IMG/VR virus record: IMGVR_UViG_3300033233_000014
Coordinates: 1-64,000 of that record
Direction: 5' to 3' (one strand)
From: a virus
DNA length: 64,000 nt
Positions within the stretch are counted from its first letter, which is position 1. Each line of letters opens with the position of its first letter. Under the pieces are notes generated by a model. The model had not been told where the DNA came from, made no database searches, and was given only the letters and a program-made list of their open reading frames with translations. Below, in pieces: positions 8,977 to 17,568 of the stretch. The position numbers and the translations under genes were made by a program.

Positions 8977-10065
8977 TTAGTTCCCCGCTGGCAACGGCGG
9001 ACACGCCGGCGCCTGGGGCACCGGCGGGCACGACGGCTCCGAAGGCAACACAGGCGGCGTCTCCGGGTTCGGCGGTGTGGCCGGCGAGCCGCCGCCGCCG
9101 AGGCTGATCGAGGATGCGGCCACGGAGAAGAGGCCGCCCGCCACCAAGGCGAGTTGCGCCGCGGCGTTGAAGTCCACGGCGCCGGCCACGATGGTCTTGT
9201 GGTTCCCCAGCACGATGGTCGTGAGATCGCCGATGATCGTATGGGTGAGGTTCGCCTGGTTGACCCGCGATTCCTCCCCTGTCACGAACGTCTTCCGTTG
9301 CCCCTGGATGGAGCGCTGCTCCTCCCCATCCACGACGAGACGGCGCGCCTGCTTGATGTGCTCGGTGGCGTCCCCGTCAACGCCGACGTGCCGGCTCCCG
9401 ACAACATGCACGCGATCATCCTGCTCGACGAGGCGGTACGCCTTCCCGTTCACGCGCACCGAGAGCCCGTCCTGATCCAGCTCGAGCCACGAGCCGATGT
9501 TCTGCCCGAGGTAGATCTGCACACGCGGCCGTCCCGGCGTGTCGTCCACCTCGACGGTGATGCCGTTGTTCTTGGTCTTGAGCACCTGGTTGTGCGGGTA
9601 CTGCGGACCGCCGTGAACGAGCAGCGGCGAAGCCGGCTGACACTGGCTCGCGCCGGCCGCGTCCACGAAGCCGTCCTCGCCCTTCGGCGCGCCGACGCTC
9701 GGATCATCCTTGTAGCACGTCCGCCCCTCGGATCGGGTGAGCGCCGGCGGCTCGGGCGAGGCATTCTTGGGATGCGCCCACCATGTCCCGGTGACGAGCG
9801 GGCGGTTCACGTCGCCGGACTCGAACTCCACGAAGACCGCCGTGCCAACCGGCAGGCCCTGGAAGTGGCCCGTCTCCGGGAGCCCGCCGTAGGACGGGCC
9901 CGTGGACGCCCAGTCGGTGGTCATGTCGCGCCCGAGGACTTCGGGCAGGCGCACCTTCACGCGCCCCAGGCGGCGCGGATCATCATTGTCGGCCACGATG
10001 CCGCGGTACCGCCCCCACCACCGCTTCGGGGCATAGGGGCCAGTCTGGGGGCCGGACTCAGACAT
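8977..10065 (-). CDS. Baseplate spike protein (gpV/VgrG gp5-like)
   Basis: A 362-residue protein with an N-terminal OB-fold: RYRGIVADNDDPRRLGRVKVRLPEVLG...WASTGPSYGG...FQGLPVGTAVFVEFESGDVNRPLVTGTWW. This is the gp5/VgrG central-spike pattern. A repetitive beta-helix region follows (about residues 170-310: VVGSRHVGVDGDATEHIKQARRLVVDGEEQRSIQG). The Pro- and Cys-rich tail PPVLPSEPSCPPVPQAPACPPLP probably holds the PAAR tip. It acts in the tail hub and pierces the envelope. The ATG overlaps the upstream DUF1360-like gene by 8 bases. Confidence 0.9.
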   Translation of the reverse strand: MSESGPQTGPYAPKRWWGRYRGIVADNDDPRRLGRVKVRLPEVLGRDMTTDWASTGPSYGGLPETGHFQGLPVGTAVFVEFESGDVNRPLVTGTWWAHPKNASPEPPALTRSEGRTCYKDDPSVGAPKGEDGFVDAAGASQCQPASPLLVHGGPQYPHNQVLKTKNNGITVEVDDTPGRPRVQIYLGQNIGSWLELDQDGLSVRVNGKAYRLVEQDDRVHVVGSRHVGVDGDATEHIKQARRLVVDGEEQRSIQGQRKTFVTGEESRVNQANLTHTIIGDLTTIVLGNHKTIVAGAVDFNAAAQLALVAGGLFSVAASSISLGGGGSPATPPNPETPPVLPSEPSCPPVPQAPACPPLPAGN

Positions 10066-10444
10066 TCTGGCCCCCCTTCGCCGGTGGCTCGTGCGGCTCC
10101 TCGCGATGGTAGGCCCGGATGAACACGGTGAACGGCAGACGCCCCAGGAACCGTGCCACAGCCTCGTGCCAGAGGTTTGATGCCCGGTGGACGGCCATGC
10201 CCCACACCAGAGGCTCCGCGAGCCCCAGGGAGGGCACAGCGCCGCTCAGGTGCAGCGCGTAGGCGGCCCCGATGCCCAGCCAGACGCTGACGCAGTATCC
10301 GCAGCCCACGAAGTAGCCCACAAGTGATTCCTCACCAAACACCTTCCGAACAAAGGCGCGGGGGCGCTCGGTGAGAACGCTCGCCACCAGGATCTCGGTG
10401 ACGGCCTCGGTGAGCACGACGGCCAGGAGGAACGTCGCGATCAC
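10058..10444 (-). CDS. DUF1360-like membrane protein
   Basis: A 128-residue protein with two predicted membrane segments (IATFLLAVVLTEAVTEILVAS at the start and a Cys-containing one around YFVGCGYCVSVWLGIGAAYALHL). The CxxCxSxW motif is the hallmark of the DUF1360 family of small phage and bacterial membrane proteins of unknown role. The GTG start overlaps the upstream stop (GTGA). Finding it inside the baseplate cluster is unusual. It could act at the host membrane during assembly or release, but that is inference. Confidence 0.7.
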   Translation of the reverse strand: MIATFLLAVVLTEAVTEILVASVLTERPRAFVRKVFGEESLVGYFVGCGYCVSVWLGIGAAYALHLSGAVPSLGLAEPLVWGMAVHRASNLWHEAVARFLGRLPFTVFIRAYHREEPHEPPAKGGQNV

Positions 10445-10725
10445 GCGCCATCTCCTTCCCCGCAGGCGGCGCACTTCTCGACCGAGTAGTAGCGGCGCAG
10501 GCGCTCGCTGTAGCGGCGCTCGACGATCACGCGCGCCCCGCACTTCCGGCAGACCTTCATGCTCACGTCCCGGAGTTGGTGGCTCGATCCCTCCGTCGTC
10601 GGCGCGGCCGGCGGAGCCATCCGCTGCGCCACACGCGGCACCGGCGGCGGTGGAATCGACGGCGGCACGGGCGTCGCCCCCGAGGACGGCTTCAGGATCT
10701 TCCGCCACTTGCCACAGCAGCCCAC
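10441..10725 (-). CDS. Zinc-ribbon protein with Pro-rich N-terminus
   Basis: A 94-residue protein. It begins with MGCCGKWRKI, continues with a Pro- and Ala-rich linker, and ends in a four-Cys ribbon (CRKCGARVIVERRYSERLRRYYSVEKCAACG, about residues 58-89). It is coupled to the DUF1360-like gene downstream by a GTGA overlap. The ribbon is typical of nucleic-acid or protein contact modules, and nothing else identifies it. It may be a small regulator carried in the late operon. Confidence 0.65.
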   Translation of the reverse strand: MGCCGKWRKILKPSSGATPVPPSIPPPPVPRVAQRMAPPAAPTTEGSSHQLRDVSMKVCRKCGARVIVERRYSERLRRYYSVEKCAACGEGDGA

Positions 10726-10726
10726 G

Positions 10727-12016
10727 CTACACCGCCACCACGCCGGCGCTCACCGGCACTGTCGCCACCGGCGCCCCGTTCTCGTCCCGTCCCTCCGGAT
10801 CCAGGGTACCCGCGCGAATCACTTCGAAGCGCGTGTGGTACACGAAGGCATTCTCACCTGAGATTTCATGCATGACCCGCGTGACGACGTACTTCCCGCT
10901 CGACCGCCCGATGTTGTTCAGCGTGATGATCTGCTGGGGTCGAAGCGTCTCGAGCCCGATGGACGCACCCGACCCCGAGATCACATAGCGCGATGCCTCA
11001 GCCATGCGATCCACCTGACGCTGCAACTCGGGCCGCCGCTGCTCATGCCCGAGGTTCGTCATGAACCGATCCGGCCGTCCCTCGCCCGGGATTGTCACCA
11101 TGTCCGCCCAGTTCGAGAATCCCGTCTCCCGCTGCCACGGATCGGGTGTCTCGCCGCTGGCGACGGTGAACTCCTCTTTCGTGATGGGATCGATCTGGCT
11201 CATCTGCAGGCGCGTTCCGCGCAGCAGCGTACGGGACTGCACCATGACCTCGATGGCGTTGGTCCTCCCGGCCGTTGGATCAAAGACGGTGAGGCGGATG
11301 CCGCTGTCGCACGGCCGCGGCCGATGGAACTTGAGCACGCCGTCCTCGACCATCGTGAGGAAGCCGTGGAGCAGCGCCCGTCGAGCGAGGAAATGGTGGT
11401 CGCTCTCGTTGGCCTGAATCACTTGGTCGTGAACCAGATCGGTCCGATCAACGTCCGCTTCAAAGCCGTGGCGCGCCGCGATCTGCCGGGCGATATCGGA
11501 GTCCCGCACCTTGCGGTAGACCTGGCGCCGCTCCCCCGCCGCCAGCTTCACCTGCTCGCCGTAGGCCACAATCTCGACTTCGACGCGCCCGCGCGCCGAG
11601 AAGCGAAATTTTGGCCGCTGCACGATGAAGGTGCCGTGTGATTCCAGTCCGGGGTTGTTCCACCCGATCAGGGCGCGGAACGCCGTCTGCTCCCGGCTGA
11701 GAAGCGACGAACTGAGTTGCTGGTTCACATTCGCCAACCGCACCCTGCAGACGGACAGATCGAAGCCCGACGTCTCCTCGATGGTGAGCGCAACAACGAT
11801 CCCGTCGCTCGGCCGAAGACCGAGAATGTTGAAGTCCGGCGCCGTCCGGACTGGCCCGTTATCCGCGAACGCGCCCGGCGGCGGCGTGACGCGCCCGGTG
11901 AAGTTAAGACTGCCGGTGACGCCGACACCGCACAGTCGGCCCGATGGTTCAAGCGAGATGATCGGCGACCCGATCCCCGATCCTCCGAGCGGATGGCATG
12001 GCGCGCCGCGACCCAC
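10727..12016 (-). CDS. Baseplate hub protein (late control D / gp27-like)
   Basis: A 429-residue protein starting at a GTG that shares a base with the upstream stop (TAGTG). Signature-like segments are TFIVQRPKFRFSARGRVEVEIVAYGE, RKVRDSDIARQIAARHGFEAD and VIQANESDHHFLARRALLHGF. These give the order 'operator, LysM-like core, beta-barrel' of P2 gpD/T4 gp27 hub proteins. It lies between a LysM protein and the spike, the normal synteny. It forms the hub ring that joins the tail tube to the spike. Confidence 0.85.
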   Translation of the reverse strand: MGRGAPCHPLGGSGIGSPIISLEPSGRLCGVGVTGSLNFTGRVTPPPGAFADNGPVRTAPDFNILGLRPSDGIVVALTIEETSGFDLSVCRVRLANVNQQLSSSLLSREQTAFRALIGWNNPGLESHGTFIVQRPKFRFSARGRVEVEIVAYGEQVKLAAGERRQVYRKVRDSDIARQIAARHGFEADVDRTDLVHDQVIQANESDHHFLARRALLHGFLTMVEDGVLKFHRPRPCDSGIRLTVFDPTAGRTNAIEVMVQSRTLLRGTRLQMSQIDPITKEEFTVASGETPDPWQRETGFSNWADMVTIPGEGRPDRFMTNLGHEQRRPELQRQVDRMAEASRYVISGSGASIGLETLRPQQIITLNNIGRSSGKYVVTRVMHEISGENAFVYHTRFEVIRAGTLDPEGRDENGAPVATVPVSAGVVAV

Positions 12017-12333
12017 TACGTTCCTCCGAATTCAGATCGTTCGCGTAGTTCCCGAACCGGCACGACCAGTTCAGTGCCTCCGGGGAGGTCGAGCGGAAAC
12101 AGGACGTTGTTCACGTCGCCGAGCACCCACCAGAGCCGCGACTTGCCGGCCACCCGGTGCGCCAACGCGTCGAGCTGGTCGCCGGCCTGAAGAGCGTGAA
12201 CGATCGTTGGACCAGGCAATTCCTCCAGCCGCAGCGGCTCCCGCGGGTGCAGGAAGCGCCGGACCTTCCCATCCTTCCCGAGGATGCCGGTGAACCGGAC
12301 CCCTGCGTAGCGGCTTCCTTTGAAAACAGGCAT
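12016..12333 (-). CDS. LysM-domain tail protein (gpX/gp53-like)
   Basis: A 105-residue protein with one LysM-like module at residues 43-92 (TIVHALQAGDQLDALAHRVAGKSRLWWVLGDVNNVLFPLDLPGGTELVVP). In contractile tails, LysM proteins of this size bind the hub and nucleate wedge assembly. The gene lies just before the hub gene, in tail order. The GTG of the hub gene overlaps its stop codon. Confidence 0.85.
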   Translation of the reverse strand: MPVFKGSRYAGVRFTGILGKDGKVRRFLHPREPLRLEELPGPTIVHALQAGDQLDALAHRVAGKSRLWWVLGDVNNVLFPLDLPGGTELVVPVRELRERSEFGGT

Positions 12334-12343
12334 GCGCTTTCCT

Positions 12344-12949
12344 CTAACGTGCCGGGAGCGGAACGAGCCGCCCTTGCGCCAACGCTCGCTTTTGTTGCGT
12401 CGAAAGAGAGCCGCTCAGCTCCGCACGTTCTGGATCGGTTGTCGTACGATATTCTCGCAACGTGACGGTGATGATGGCCCGCACCGCCCGCGATGGGTTG
12501 CCTGCGATATGCGTCCGCTTGATCGACGCGCTTTCGATGATCGCCTGGCTCGGCGTGTTATTGCCGACGTTCCAGCCGGGAATGACCACGCGGGGGTAGT
12601 CGAACTTCGCTCGCTCGCCACCGAGAATCGGGGGCGGATACAGAGCACGTCCTGGAAGCGTGGTATCCGGGCGCATCATGGCGCAGATCATCGCCCAGAC
12701 CACTTCGGGATCCGACTGATCGATAGCATTTTTGACGGGGACGTCCTCTTGGCCGAAGCGTTCCGACTGCGGCACGCCCATCGCGTTCACGACGAAGGAG
12801 AGGGTGACCTCGCGGGGATTCCAACGCTGGAAAAGTAGCGGTGTAACAACGGCGAAAAGCGGGACGGCCTTCCACTCCGATGATTGCTTCTCATCGAAGT
12901 TTTCCGGCTGGTACTTCCCAACGATCGGCCCGATGGACCAGTTCGGCAT
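12344..12949 (-). CDS. Tail/baseplate protein, function unknown
   Basis: A 201-residue protein with a mixed alpha/beta pattern: MPNWSIGPIVGKYQPENFDEKQSSEWKAVPLF, then NPREVTLSFVVNAMG and HIAGNPSRAVRAIITVTLREYR. It follows the tape measure gene and precedes the LysM and hub genes, where phages often encode distal tail or hub-adaptor proteins. No family is recognised with confidence. A tube-initiator-like or hub cap role is inferred from position. Confidence 0.6.
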   Translation of the reverse strand: MPNWSIGPIVGKYQPENFDEKQSSEWKAVPLFAVVTPLLFQRWNPREVTLSFVVNAMGVPQSERFGQEDVPVKNAIDQSDPEVVWAMICAMMRPDTTLPGRALYPPPILGGERAKFDYPRVVIPGWNVGNNTPSQAIIESASIKRTHIAGNPSRAVRAIITVTLREYRTTTDPERAELSGSLSTQQKRALAQGRLVPLPAR

Positions 12950-12952
12950 GGC

Positions 12953-15079
12953 TTAACCTCCCGTCGCCCGCATCGTCTCGATCGGCGCTCCCATGTACCG
13001 CTCCCGCCCAAGATCGAGATCGTACTCGGCGATGGACCGCGCCAGGACGTGGCCGTCAATTTCAACGGTGACCGGCACAACGACTCGCACCGATCCCCCG
13101 GCCGGTCCTTCTCCCGCCCCAGCCGCCCCAAGCGCGGGAGATGGAGATCCCATCTCCCGGCCCGGCCCGCTGCCCGCCGGGCCGCCGAATGCCTGCTTTC
13201 CCAGCAGCATCGGCGAGATCGCCCCGAGCATCCGCTCGGTCGCCGTGATCACGTTCAGAGGATCGGGGATGCGCCCGTCGACGCCCGCCGGACGCGCCGC
13301 TTCGATGCCCACCCGGCCTGGCGTCTGCCCGATCGCCTCGAAAGACTGCCCCAACTGGTTCATTCCAGGCATGACATCGGCCACGCCCTCCTTCAAGTGG
13401 AGGAACGACGACCCGAAGAGGGATCTCTTGAGATCCACGGCCTTCTCAATCCAGAACCCGAATCCTTTCGACACGACGTCCGTGAAGCGGTTCCACGTCC
13501 CGATCGAGTCCTCGGACGCATCCCCCAAGGCTCCCATTGCGTCCATGATGTAATACACCGCGCCCGCCGCGAGCGCGGCGACGGCGATGAACGGCAGGAT
13601 TACCGCCACGGCCCCGCCGATTGTGGCTCCAAAGCCAGCGACCGCCGGCGCGGCCGTGGTGGCGGCCACTCCCATGCCCCCGATGCCGACACTCGCCGCC
13701 CCAGCAGCAACGCCGACTTCCGCAATCACAGGGGTGGCGATGATGCCGGCAGCCATCAGTTCGCCGACGGTTGACGCGGCGGCTGCCCCAGAGGTTGCCA
13801 GTCCACCCGCAGCCGCAGCGGCACCCCCGAGCGCCGGCAGGAGGCCCACAAAACGCAAAAGTCCGATCCCCGTTTTGAGCACCCCGAGAAGCCCGATGTA
13901 GGCGCCGGTGAGTCCGATGACCGTCGCCCCGACGCCGCGCGTTTCCGGCGACAGCGAACCGATCAACTTGACAACATCCGAAAGGACGCCGACGAGGGCG
14001 GTGAGCGCCGGCACGAGTTCGCCTCCCGTGGATCCCGCCAGTGCTCGCGTATTCTCCCACAGAAGTCGCAGCGCCCCGCCGAGCGTCTTCCCGCTCCTCT
14101 CCATCTCATCCGCCAGTTCATCTCCGCTCACCGCCGCGATTCCGAAGACCTCATTCATGCGATCTGTTTCATGCACCATTCGAGCAATGGCGAACGCGTC
14201 GGCCGTCTCGATATGGAAAAGGTCTTCAAGCATGAAGCGCAGCTTCTCTGGCGCGGTGTTCTTCATGATCCGGAACAGATCCCGGAACCGTTCGTTGCTG
14301 TCCTTGAGTTTGGCGAACCGATCAATCTGCTCGCTCGTCGCCCCCAAGCTGCCCGCCAGCGCATCCGTGTATCCCGGAGCAAGGCTCGTAAGATTCAGCA
14401 ACTCGCCCACCGCGCTATGCGCCGCACCAGCAGAGACGCCGAAGTTCTGCATCGCGGTGTTCGCCCCGAGCAGCGCGGATTCGTTCATCTGGAGGTGGGC
14501 CGCCGTCGAGCCGAGCGTCTTGAGCAGTTGCACATTGCTGTCGAAAGATCCCGTGAAGTTGCGCTCGAGCATGGTCAGGCTCGATGCCAACCGACGCACC
14601 TCCGGCTCCGTCTGCAACCCCATCGTTCCCGCAATATCGGCCAGCGCCTCGCCCGCCTTCTGCGAGCCGATCTCGAGGACGAATCCCATCTCAAAGGCGA
14701 CGTCGGTCACCGCCTTGAGCTGATCCCCCGCCACCCCGAAGCGGGCGAACTTGGCCGCCACCGGCAGGAGGCCCGTCGCCGATCGCCCGGCATCCTGGAA
14801 GTTCTTCGCCAGGCCCATCGCGGAGACCCCAATCCGATCAAGGGCAAGCCGCGATCTGAGTGCTGCCGTCTCGACCGCGCCGCCCATAAGCCCCAACGTT
14901 GTCGCGGTCCCGACCAGCGTGCTCCCGAGTCCGAGGAAGGCCGTGTTAAGCCCCCTGGTCCCCAGCGCCATCTTGCCCGCGCCCAGCATCAGCCGCCCAA
15001 GCGACTTGGTGAACACGCCCACGTTCCGCACGGCGTCCTTGGTCTCGGCGGCGAATTTGAGGGCGAGGTATTGGGCCAT
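12953..15079 (-). CDS. Tail tape measure protein
   Basis: A 708-residue, very Ala-, Gly- and Leu-rich protein. It starts with helical repeats (MAQYLALKFAAETKDAVRNVGVF) and has a long hydrophobic region in residues 380-520 with several membrane-like segments (GATVIGLTGAYIGLLGVLKTGIGLLRFVGLL, AVAVILPFIAVAALAAGAVYYIM). These are typical of tape measures, which fix tail length and are ejected with the DNA. It follows the tail assembly chaperone genes with a frameshift site, as expected. At 0.15 nm per residue it predicts a tail of about 100 nm. Confidence 0.92.
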   Translation of the reverse strand: MAQYLALKFAAETKDAVRNVGVFTKSLGRLMLGAGKMALGTRGLNTAFLGLGSTLVGTATTLGLMGGAVETAALRSRLALDRIGVSAMGLAKNFQDAGRSATGLLPVAAKFARFGVAGDQLKAVTDVAFEMGFVLEIGSQKAGEALADIAGTMGLQTEPEVRRLASSLTMLERNFTGSFDSNVQLLKTLGSTAAHLQMNESALLGANTAMQNFGVSAGAAHSAVGELLNLTSLAPGYTDALAGSLGATSEQIDRFAKLKDSNERFRDLFRIMKNTAPEKLRFMLEDLFHIETADAFAIARMVHETDRMNEVFGIAAVSGDELADEMERSGKTLGGALRLLWENTRALAGSTGGELVPALTALVGVLSDVVKLIGSLSPETRGVGATVIGLTGAYIGLLGVLKTGIGLLRFVGLLPALGGAAAAAGGLATSGAAAASTVGELMAAGIIATPVIAEVGVAAGAASVGIGGMGVAATTAAPAVAGFGATIGGAVAVILPFIAVAALAAGAVYYIMDAMGALGDASEDSIGTWNRFTDVVSKGFGFWIEKAVDLKRSLFGSSFLHLKEGVADVMPGMNQLGQSFEAIGQTPGRVGIEAARPAGVDGRIPDPLNVITATERMLGAISPMLLGKQAFGGPAGSGPGREMGSPSPALGAAGAGEGPAGGSVRVVVPVTVEIDGHVLARSIAEYDLDLGRERYMGAPIETMRATGG

Positions 15080-15082
15080 GTG

Positions 15083-15274
15083 CTACTTGCGCGGGTTCTT
15101 CATCCGCTCTTCAAACGCCTCGTTGTGCTCGATGCACCGTTGCACCCACCAGAGCCGTTCCACGTCGCTCATCCCCATGAGCGTCTCGTAGCCGATGCCT
15201 CCTTCGGTGGTCATGATGATGTACCAGATCTGCTTCTTCAGATCTTCTTCGCCCTCGGCTGCGGAAACAAAAAA
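15083..15274 (-). CDS. Tail assembly chaperone, -1 frameshift extension (gpGT-like)
   Basis: A second open frame overlaps the end of the chaperone gene in the -1 frame and ends 3 bp before the tape measure gene. Read after a -1 shift at the slippery site it adds 61 residues, ending MGMSDVERLWWVQRCIEHNEAFEERMKNPRK, to 274 residues of the upstream protein, for about 335 in total. It lacks a good ribosome site of its own. This matches the known two-product tail assembly chaperone arrangement ahead of tape measure genes. Confidence 0.75.
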   Translation of the reverse strand, partial: FFVSAAEGEEDLKKQIWYIIMTTEGGIGYETLMGMSDVERLWWVQRCIEHNEAFEERMKNPRK

Positions 15275-16089
15275 TCCGAGGACTCGAAGGTGAACTCGAT
15301 GTCGGCCCCACAGCCCGGCGTCGGGCAGGTCACCTTCTGCTCGAATACCGGCCCCGGCTTGTGCGCCACGAACAGCCGCGCGAACTCATCCAGCTCACGC
15401 GTCGGCAGCCGCTCGAAGAAGTGATGGTCGAAAGGGCCCTTCTGCCCGTTGTGCTCGATCAGGCAAGCCGCCTGCAGCCGGTACTGCGCCTCAACTGGAT
15501 TCTGCTCAACGAACGGCATCACGAGTGGCTGGTCCTCCCCGATCGGGAATCGGCAGAGCGCGCTGATGACCGGATCGCGGCTCTCGATCCGGAAGCAGAG
15601 CTGGTCATCGTGGATCTCGAAGTCGTCCTGCTCGAGCCGGATGACCTCGATCTCGTCGAACTTGAAGGTCACCTGGATCTTCTTCTTGCAGCCCACGCAC
15701 GTCGGGATCGCGCGCAACTCATCACCCATCGACGCCCGCCGGATCTCCATGAGCGCAAAGTCGCGATCCCCCAGCGTCATCCGATTGATCGCCTTCGCGC
15801 TCTCCATCCGGAACGGCCCGACGCGCCGAAGGCATTGCCGCAGGACGATGTCGGACACCTTCTGGAAGTCCTCACGCACCCCCTTGCGCGCGATGGACAT
15901 GCGCGTGTGGCCGCCCATCGTGACGATCTCGGCGTCCCGATAGATCCTGCCGTCCTTCACCACGCCGCACGGCAGCGAGACGACGATGCCGCCAGGTTCG
16001 GTTACCCCTTCCGGGGCCGACACCACCGACGGCGCCGTGGGCGACTGGGCAGACTCCGTGGACGTCTTGGCGAGCGTTTCCTCGGGCAT
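15238..16089 (-). CDS. Tail assembly chaperone (short product)
   Basis: A 283-residue protein with an AGGAG ribosome site before its ATG. The N-terminal tail is disordered (Ser/Thr/Pro/Ala). The body (KGVREDFQKVSDIVLRQCLRRVG, MTLGDRDFALMEIRRASMGDELRAIPTCVGCKKKIQVTFKFDEIEV) includes a zinc-like CxxC pair that recurs as CPTPGC near the end. Proteins of this kind, with a domain like T4-type tail chaperones, act on the tape measure during tail assembly. The stop at 15238 lies just after the slippery run. Confidence 0.8.
   Translation of the reverse strand: MPEETLAKTSTESAQSPTAPSVVSAPEGVTEPGGIVVSLPCGVVKDGRIYRDAEIVTMGGHTRMSIARKGVREDFQKVSDIVLRQCLRRVGPFRMESAKAINRMTLGDRDFALMEIRRASMGDELRAIPTCVGCKKKIQVTFKFDEIEVIRLEQDDFEIHDDQLCFRIESRDPVISALCRFPIGEDQPLVMPFVEQNPVEAQYRLQAACLIEHNGQKGPFDHHFFERLPTRELDEFARLFVAHKPGPVFEQKVTCPTPGCGADIEFTFESSDFLFPQPRAKKI
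15268..15274 (-). promoter_or_regulatory. Putative -1 programmed frameshift site (T TTT TTG)
   Basis: On the minus strand the chaperone frame reads through T TTT TTG, a heptamer that allows both tRNAs to re-pair as TTT TTT after slipping back one base. The -1 frame then stays open to 15083. A GC-rich stretch follows that could form a stimulatory structure. Position and context (upstream of the tape measure) are those of the conserved tail-chaperone frameshift. Confidence 0.75.
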
Positions 16090-16171
16090 GGATCACTCCT
16101 CGGCCACAGGCCGCGTGCTACACGTTTCTCACGGCACGGCGACCGCTCAGGCCGCCGGCCTGTTCGCTGGA

Positions 16172-16669
16172 CTAGCCGGCCACCGGCGCCCGGTTCGGCA
16201 GCGCCACCCCGCCCCGCTGGAAGATCGACGTGAACGGACGGCCCTCGTGCTTGAGTTCCAGCGTCTCGATGTTCACCTCGGACGCCCCGCCCTCAAGATC
16301 GGCAAGCTGCAGCCCGTTCGGCCACGCCTGCTCGAAGACCACCTCACGCGCCGCCACTCCGTCGCAGTTGTGGACCGTGACCGTGGCGATCGACCGGAAG
16401 CCCGGCCGGCACGCGATGGCGTCCTCCCGCCACTCGGAGAGCCGCGTCGCGTCCACCATCAGGCCGCGCTCGAACGTCACCGCCGGGAACGTCCGCAGCC
16501 CGGGGATCTGCCGCTTCACGGGCGGGTCGGTCCCCTCCCGGTACTCGATGGACTCGCTCTCGTCCCGCAGGCCGGTCACCTTGGAGAAGCCGGCCGAGAT
16601 GTCCCGGCCCGTGACTCGGATGTGGAACCGGAAGTTGGTCGCCGGGTCGTGGACGCGCGTCTCCGCCAT
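16172..16669 (-). CDS. Tail tube protein (phage tail-like region family)
   Basis: A 165-residue protein, MAETRVHDPATNFRFHIRVTGRDISAGFSKVTGLRDESESIEYREGTDPPVKRQIPGLRTFPAVTFERGL. The pattern NF.F.V.......AGFSKVTGL......EYREG.d....R..PG....pnvtleRG is the hallmark of T4 gp19-like tail tube proteins. It follows a second longer homologue, so this phage has two tube-like proteins. It polymerises into the inner tube inside the sheath. Confidence 0.9.
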   Translation of the reverse strand: MAETRVHDPATNFRFHIRVTGRDISAGFSKVTGLRDESESIEYREGTDPPVKRQIPGLRTFPAVTFERGLMVDATRLSEWREDAIACRPGFRSIATVTVHNCDGVAAREVVFEQAWPNGLQLADLEGGASEVNIETLELKHEGRPFTSIFQRGGVALPNRAPVAG

Positions 16670-16710
16670 CGGTCACCTCTCTGGGGGCCTGGCCCCCGCA
16701 ACATTATACG

Positions 16711-17532
16711 TCACGAGATCCATGGCGCCTTCGTCGAATCCACCTGCACATCCATGCTGTCGAAGGCCACGCTCAGCGATTCGATGGCGATCTCCGCCGA
16801 CGACGCATCGAGATCGGCGATCTGGTAGGCCACCGGCCAGCACTTCGTCAGATGGATCGCCCGAATCACCGTCGCCCGCTGGGATCTCTGGGCTCGCGCT
16901 GCCGCTGCCGCTGCCACCCCACCCGCCACACCGAAGATGTTGCCTGCCAACATGGATGCCGCGATCGACCCGCCGATCGCGGCATCCTGTGCCGCATCAT
17001 CCGGGTGGTACTCGCGCGAGCCAACCAGGATGGTGAGATCAGCGAACACCCCGAAATTATCCCCAACAGGCAAATGGAAATCTACCAGGGGTCCGTTATT
17101 TGAATTGTCCATACCGTCGATCAAGATTCTATGGATGGCGTCTTCCGGCGGAAGCGCAGATCGACTGGGGTTTTGTGGGCCGGGATCAGCCGGAGTCGTT
17201 CGACTAACTTGTGCTCTCGCCAGATCCCGCATCGCCAGGAACCAGTTAATGAAGTCAAGAGGGGTCGAGACGATCCCCTTCTCGAATGTGACAACCCCAC
17301 CCGCGAGCGTCCCAATCCCCTTGCGCACCTGCAGGGGATCTGTTCCATCCCGCCAAGACACCGTTTCGATTTCTTCGCGGATTCCCGTCACCTTCGAAAA
17401 CGCACCAAAGAATTCGCGTTTAGCCGCCAAAAATGGGGCATTGCCCCGGTACTTGCCGCGCACCGCGAAGATGTGCCGCTCCCCGAGCGGACTGCGGCTG
17501 GTCTTTAGCTGGATGACTTCTGCTTGTGCCAC
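16711..17532 (-). CDS. Tail tube-like protein with a central insertion
   Basis: A 273-residue relative of the 16172-16669 tube protein. It keeps FFGAFSKVTGIREEIETVSWRDGTDPLQVRKGIGTLAGGVVTFEKGI at the start and the family end VIRAIHLTKCWPVAYQIADLDASSAEIAIESLSVAFDSM. About 100 residues are inserted between them, including an Ala/Gly-rich segment around residues 185-210 that could be membrane-like. Such longer paralogues often cap or initiate the tube. That role here is inferred. Codon use does not differ visibly from its neighbours. Confidence 0.8.
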   Translation of the reverse strand: MAQAEVIQLKTSRSPLGERHIFAVRGKYRGNAPFLAAKREFFGAFSKVTGIREEIETVSWRDGTDPLQVRKGIGTLAGGVVTFEKGIVSTPLDFINWFLAMRDLARAQVSRTTPADPGPQNPSRSALPPEDAIHRILIDGMDNSNNGPLVDFHLPVGDNFGVFADLTILVGSREYHPDDAAQDAAIGGSIAASMLAGNIFGVAGGVAAAAAARAQRSQRATVIRAIHLTKCWPVAYQIADLDASSAEIAIESLSVAFDSMDVQVDSTKAPWIS

Positions 17533-17568
17533 GCCGGGTTCACCTCTCGGCGCTCAGGGATCGAACGC

